DNA of 22,927 nucleotides, taken from positions 1-22,927 of IMG/VR virus record IMGVR_UViG_3300021364_001384. One strand, written 5' to 3'. Source of the stretch: a virus. Of the stretch, positions 10,401 through 16,400 are shown one piece after another. Both the position numbers and the translations under genes were made by a program. Position 1 is the stretch's first letter; the number at the start of each line of letters is the position of its first letter. The notes below the pieces were generated by a model. That model worked only from the letters and a program-made list of their open reading frames with translations. It was not told the DNA's origin and searched no databases.

Positions 10401-13400
10401 GACCAAGTTGGTCAGTCATTCGTGCAAACTTTGCATACGATCTACCTATAATTGGTGTGGAGATAGAACAAAACAAAGTTACATTACAATTTGCACGTAG
10501 ACACAACAAGGCAGTTGATGATTTTGTAGGAGTTAAAGGCATTGATGACATCAGTGGTATACATAAAATCACCGAAGTCAGTAACTTTACAGTTTCTTAT
10601 TTGTTAGAAAAAAATGCATCTCCTGATGTATTTGAACCTAGTACATTAAAGTATCCTGCATTCTTTACAGAAGCAAGATTTAAAAACTATGATGAACTAT
10701 CACCAGAACACGTTGCTCTACTAGAAAATGGTAGTAAAATGTATATTGATGATAACGGTGATAATAAATGGGAAGTTATTGAAAAAAATAAATCTTATAC
10801 TGATAAGAAAATTGAAAACTTTGGATTATCGGATCCAGACAGAGCAGGCGAAAAAGTTGTCTACAGTGATGTATTGAAACAAACACTAGTAGGAATCCCT
10901 CACAGTGGTTATGTTATATCATATGTAGAAACACCGACTGGTCTTGATTTAAAACAAATTGTTGAACCATTATCAGAATTCCGTGATGAAGTACTAGGAA
11001 GTTTTGGAAAAGAAATTGCAATTAGTCCTGATAGCAGATGGCTAGCAGTAGGATCTCCTTTAGCAAGTGGAATCAAATCAAATTACAAAGGAGCATTTAA
11101 TCCGGCAGGTTTTTATGTTACAGGCGACATTGTTTTATATAATGGAAAATTATATAAAGCAACTAGAAATATCCAAGGCGACGGAAGTACAATTAATGTA
11201 TATACAGAAGATTGGGAATACGTAAGAAACATAGAAGCACTTACATCAGGTTCTTCAGATGGACAAACTCAGCAAGGAATGATTTCTATATATGAGTTTT
11301 CGGCAAATCAATGGAACTTACGTTTTAACTTTATCAGTCCTCGTCCGGCTGACTTTGAATATTTCGGAAGTAAAATTACACTTGCAGTCAATGGTAACAA
11401 ATACCATATGGCAGTTAGTGCTACAGGATCTAGGGATGGTAAAGGTAGAGTATATCTTTACACCTATGACAACGAACAATGGACTTTAGATGAAAATCCT
11501 AATTATCAAGGTGTATATGATAATGATGCATCTAAGTTTTATCCTAAAGGATCTACAGTATGGTATGAAGGTTATCTATGGCAGGCACTAGAAGATAATT
11601 ACGGCGACGGTAGTACACTTAATATTGATAGTGTTGATTGGTTACGACTTGATGCTGTAACTACAGAAAATAGTTTACCTCAATCTGTTAGTATTGATGT
11701 AGCAGACGATAACAGTACACTATTTGCAGGCCTGCTATCACCTAATCAGGTTGCAGAACTTATTATGGAAGGTGATCAATTTGGTAGTTCACTTGCTATG
11801 AGCTATGACGGAAGTGTATTAGTTGTTGGTGCTCCTAATAGTGATAAACAATTTTTTGCAAACTACAGAGGAATTTGGAGACCTGACTTTGAATATAAAT
11901 CAGGAGATGTAGTAAAATATCAAAACAGTTATCATCAACTAGAAAATATTGGACCTAGTGCTGTAGATGATGGTAGTACAATTAGAAGTTATAACGAAGA
12001 ACCTGATAGAGGTTATCCGTGGGTCAACGTAGGCGATAGTAGTTCTGAAGCAACAGGTAGAGTGTTTATCTATAGACGAGACGAAGACTATGGATATAAA
12101 TTAGTACAGGCAATTGCTGCGGATGGATTAGCAGATATTAGTGATCTAGATGTAAATGAACAAATTAATTCAGGAGATCAGTTTGGTAAAAGTATTGCTA
12201 TAGATTATAGCGGTAACACAATTGTTGTAACAAGTCCTAAAGCAGATATTAACTTTCAGAATCAAGGTAGTGCATATGTATTTAGATATGACAGTGACAG
12301 CACAGGAACACAAGATTATAGACTGAAACAAAAATTACAAAGTTACGATAAGTTTCCAAATGAATTTTTTGGACAAGATGTTTGTATTTCGCCAAACACT
12401 GAAATTGTAGCCATTGGTGCAAGTAATAGTCCTTTTGTATTACCAACAATATTTGATAATTCTGGAACAGAATTTGATCAAAACAGGACTACATTTAAAT
12501 CCTACAGCGGTTTTGCTGGTAGTGTTTATGTGTTTGAATTAAAAAATAATACATATTATCTATCAGAAAAACTAGAAAGCGAACTTTCTTTAAATGAAAG
12601 TTTCGGACATAGTATCAGTTGTACAAAAGATACAATTGCAGTAGGATCACCAAACTATGTAGCACCTGCACCACACGGAGTACAAATTGCATTCGAAGGT
12701 GATCAAACTGGTATGGCAAGACTGTTTAAGAAAGATCCAGATGTCAAACCATTTGCTGTTTTAAATTCTCAACCAGCAACGGTTGATATAGAACAAGTAA
12801 AAAGAATTAGTCTGTACGACAACAATTCAGATGATAAAATTCAAGATCTAGAAATAATAGATCCTGCTAAGTTGAAAATACTTGCGGCTGCTGAAAGAGA
12901 ACTAAGTTATAAAACACCTTTTGACCCTGCAGTATACAGTGTAGGTAATCCAGATGAACAAATTGTAGATGATCAAATTTCTTGGACAACAAAGAATGTA
13001 GGTAAGTTATGGTGGAATATTGGCAATGCTAAATGGATTGACTACGAGCAAGGAGATATTGCATATAGATCTACTAACTGGGGAAGACTTGCTGAAGGAG
13101 CAAGTATTGATATTTACGAATGGGTAGAATCAAAGTTATTACCAAGCGAGTGGTCAGCAATTGCTGATACTAACGAAGGTTTACAAGTAGGTGTTAGCGG
13201 ACAGCCATTGTATCCAGATAATACTGTTTATTCTCAGAAAAAATTATACAACACAAACACCGGCGAAGAAACCGAAACTAGATATTACTATTGGGTTAGA
13301 AATAAATTAATCAAACCTAAAGATATTGTAGGCAGAAATATTAGTGCAAGTACTGTCGCAAGTCTAATTCGTGATCCGTTCTCTGTAGGTAATACATTTA

Positions 13401-16400
13401 TTGCACTTGCAGACAGTAATAAATTTATTTTATACAATTATACTTCTATAGTTTCAAACGATTATGCAGTATTAAACATAGAATACTATAATAGTAAAGA
13501 ACGTAAAAATGCAGTTCATAGAGAATATCAACTGTTAACAGAAGGTGTTGCAGATAGTCTACCTGCTGACAAATTAGAACAAAAATGGATTGACAGTTTA
13601 ATAGGTTATGACAAGCAAGGTAATAGAGTACCTGATACTGATTTACCTGATAAGCAAAAATACGGTGTTATGTTTAGACCAAGACAAAGTATGTTTGTGA
13701 ATAATCGTAAGATATTAGAAACAACTATCAAAAAGATTAATTCTATACTTTTAAAAGAAGCATTTGCAGATACTATCAGTTATGCTAACTTAAATCTTAC
13801 AGACACACAGCCTGCAGAAATTTTAAATTTATATGATACTAAAGTTACAGGTATTGATGATTTAGAAAATGTAGGTACTATACGAGTTAAAAAAGCAGAA
13901 CTATCTGCGAATATAATTGACGGTGAAGTTGTAAGTATAGATGTTATAGATCCTGGCTATGGTTATAGAGTTGCGCCAACAATTGATTTTGAAGGCGACG
14001 GTGTAGGTGTACAGGCACAAACGGTTATTGATAATCAAGGTAGATTGTCACAGGTAAATGTAATAGCACGTGGTAGAAGATATAATAATCTAATAGCAAA
14101 AGTTAGAAACTTTAGTGTGCTTGTAGAATCAGACAGCACAGCAAATAACTACTGGTCAATCTATGCCTGGGACGATATAAGAAAAACATTCTTTAGAAGT
14201 GCATCACAAGCATTTGATACAACACGTTATTGGTCAAAAATTGATTGGTGGGCAGAAGGTTATAGTTCAAATAGTAGAATTGTAAAAGAAATTTTAAGTG
14301 TATACGAAGAACCAACTACAAATTTACTTGTAGGTGATTTATTACGTATCAAAGAATACGGCACAGGCGGCTGGGCAGTATTTGAAAAACTAGATGCTAC
14401 AGGTAATACTCTATTAGAAAATTACAAACTTGTAGGCAGACAAAATGGCACACTTGAATTAAGCGATAGATTATACAATACCGATACAAGCGGAATAGGT
14501 TATGATATTGTAGATAGTTTTGATGCAGGTGTATATGACAAAGAAGTTTCAAATGAATTAAGAAATATATTTAAAGCAGTTAAAGAAGACATTCTGACTA
14601 ACCAATATGCTGTAGAATGGAATAACTTATTCTTTATCAGTGTTAGATACGCATTACAAGAACAAACTTATGTAGACTGGGCATTTAAAACAAGTTTCTT
14701 AAATGCTGCTTACAAAGTAGGAAAACTAGAACAAAAATTAAACTATAAGAATGATAGCCTTGATAGTTATCTAGAATATATTAATGAAGTTAAACCGTTT
14801 AGAACAACTATTAGAGAATATAAATCTATATACGATAATATTGATAACGCAAATACCGCAATAAGTGATTATGACTTGCCGCCATATTTCAATGAGGCAC
14901 AGGGCGAAATTATTCCGGTTACTGAAACAGATGATGTTTTACAAAATTATCCTTATAGATTCTATACTGACAACGCAGGTTATGAAATTACATCAATAGA
15001 TGTTTCTAATGCAGGTAGTGGTTACACCAGTATTCCTAGAGTTGTTATTCAAGGAAATGGAACTGGTGCAAAAGCAACAGCATTTATTTCTAATGGTAAA
15101 CTAAGCGGAGTAAGAGTTGATAATCCAGGTAAAGGTTATACAAAAACGCCAACAGTTTCTATAGTAGGTGGTAATGGCGATAATGCCGATACTGCAAAAG
15201 TAGTTGCTATTCTTGGTAATACTAAAATCAGAACACTCGATGTCAAGATGAAACTTGATAGAATTACCAAAGATGGTGTGTATAATGATTTTAATTTTAG
15301 TCAATCATTTACTGCGTCAGGCAGCAGTTCTGTTTTTGAATTAAGTTATCCTTGCGCAATAGAAAAATCTAAAATAGAAATTATCAAAGACGGACAACTA
15401 GTTCTTAATAATGAATATACAGTTAGCCTATATAGACAAAATATTGATAACTTTAATCAATTAAAAGCAAAAATTACATTTGTTGAAGCACCAGCAGCAG
15501 GTAGTGTTATCGATATTACATATGAGAAGAATGTAGAGTTACTTGATAGTGTAAACAGAATTCGTAAACATTATCAGCCTACCGCAGGTATGAAAGGTAC
15601 AGATCTTGATCAACTTATGACAGGTATTGATTACGGAGGTGTACAAGTTCAAGGAACAACTTTTGACGTTACAGGCGGCTGGGACGCACTTCCTTGGTTT
15701 ACAGATAGTTGGGATAGTGTAGAAGCAGCAGCAGACTATTATATTGTTTGTGACGGAAGTACACAGGCAGTTACATTACCTTATATTCCAGGTGATGGAC
15801 AAGAATTAAACATCTATCTAAAACGTGCAGGTTCTGGTGCACCAAGATCAGTTGATGAATTACAGTATTCTGAACAAGTTGATGAACCTAAAGCAGTTCG
15901 TATAGATGATCCTAATTACACAGACGCCTGGGACAGCAGTATTGCAACTAATCCTGCTGCACAGATGCCAACGTTTGTAGGAGACGGAAGTACTCAATCA
16001 GTAGAAATTGGACAGTACATTCAAACGAATCCTGGAGATATTTTAATATTTAGACCTATATCTTCAGATGGTAGTGTTACTATTAATGATCCTAATCTTG
16101 TTGACACTAAAATATCTGGCGGAAGTTTAGAAACACTAGATAAAGCGTATAGTACAGCACAAGGTAACACACCTGAAGAAATTGCAATCATCGGTGGTAG
16201 TTTTATATCTCCCGAAAATGTACCAGCACCGGAAGAAAATATTCCTGGACAGGTTTTAGATAGTTTAAGTATTAAAGTATATCAAACAACAGGTAGCGGT
16301 GCAGCACCTTTACAAAGTAAAGTACAAAACGGTGATGGCACAACTACTAGATTCTCAATAGGACAAAATATCTTAGAATCTAATTCGGTTTTAGTTTATG

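Larger units (their letters stand above)
10847..12774 (+). repeat. Apparent seven-bladed FG-GAP-like beta-propeller in the giant protein
   Basis: Six repeats start with Phe-Gly followed by a strand, a turn and a (V/A)(V/I)G(A/S)(P/S) strand. The Phe residues are at 2170, 2290, 2429, 2563, 2625 and 2703; examples are FGSSLAMSYDGSVLVVGAP and FGHSISCTKDTIAVGSP. Each is followed by a G(R/S/A)xY(V/L)(F/Y) strand such as GSAYVFRYD or GRVFIYRRD, and a closing K.V/L strand such as YRLKQKLQS. A seventh, less typical blade precedes them (VVYSDVLKQTLVGIPHSGYV, from about 2121). Bare blades are 62-78 residues. Three intervals of 120-139 residues are longer because modules D, E and F are inserted. Integrin alpha and bacterial FG-GAP proteins use this fold for ligand binding. 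Confidence 0.7.

Noticed and set aside
11895-14830. Internal TATAAAT(C/T) strings in the giant gene (for example near 11895, 12095 and 14820) as extra promoters.
   Set aside because: They encode YK-type residues in frame, miss the final A of the consensus, and no gene start follows; expected by chance in AT-rich coding DNA.
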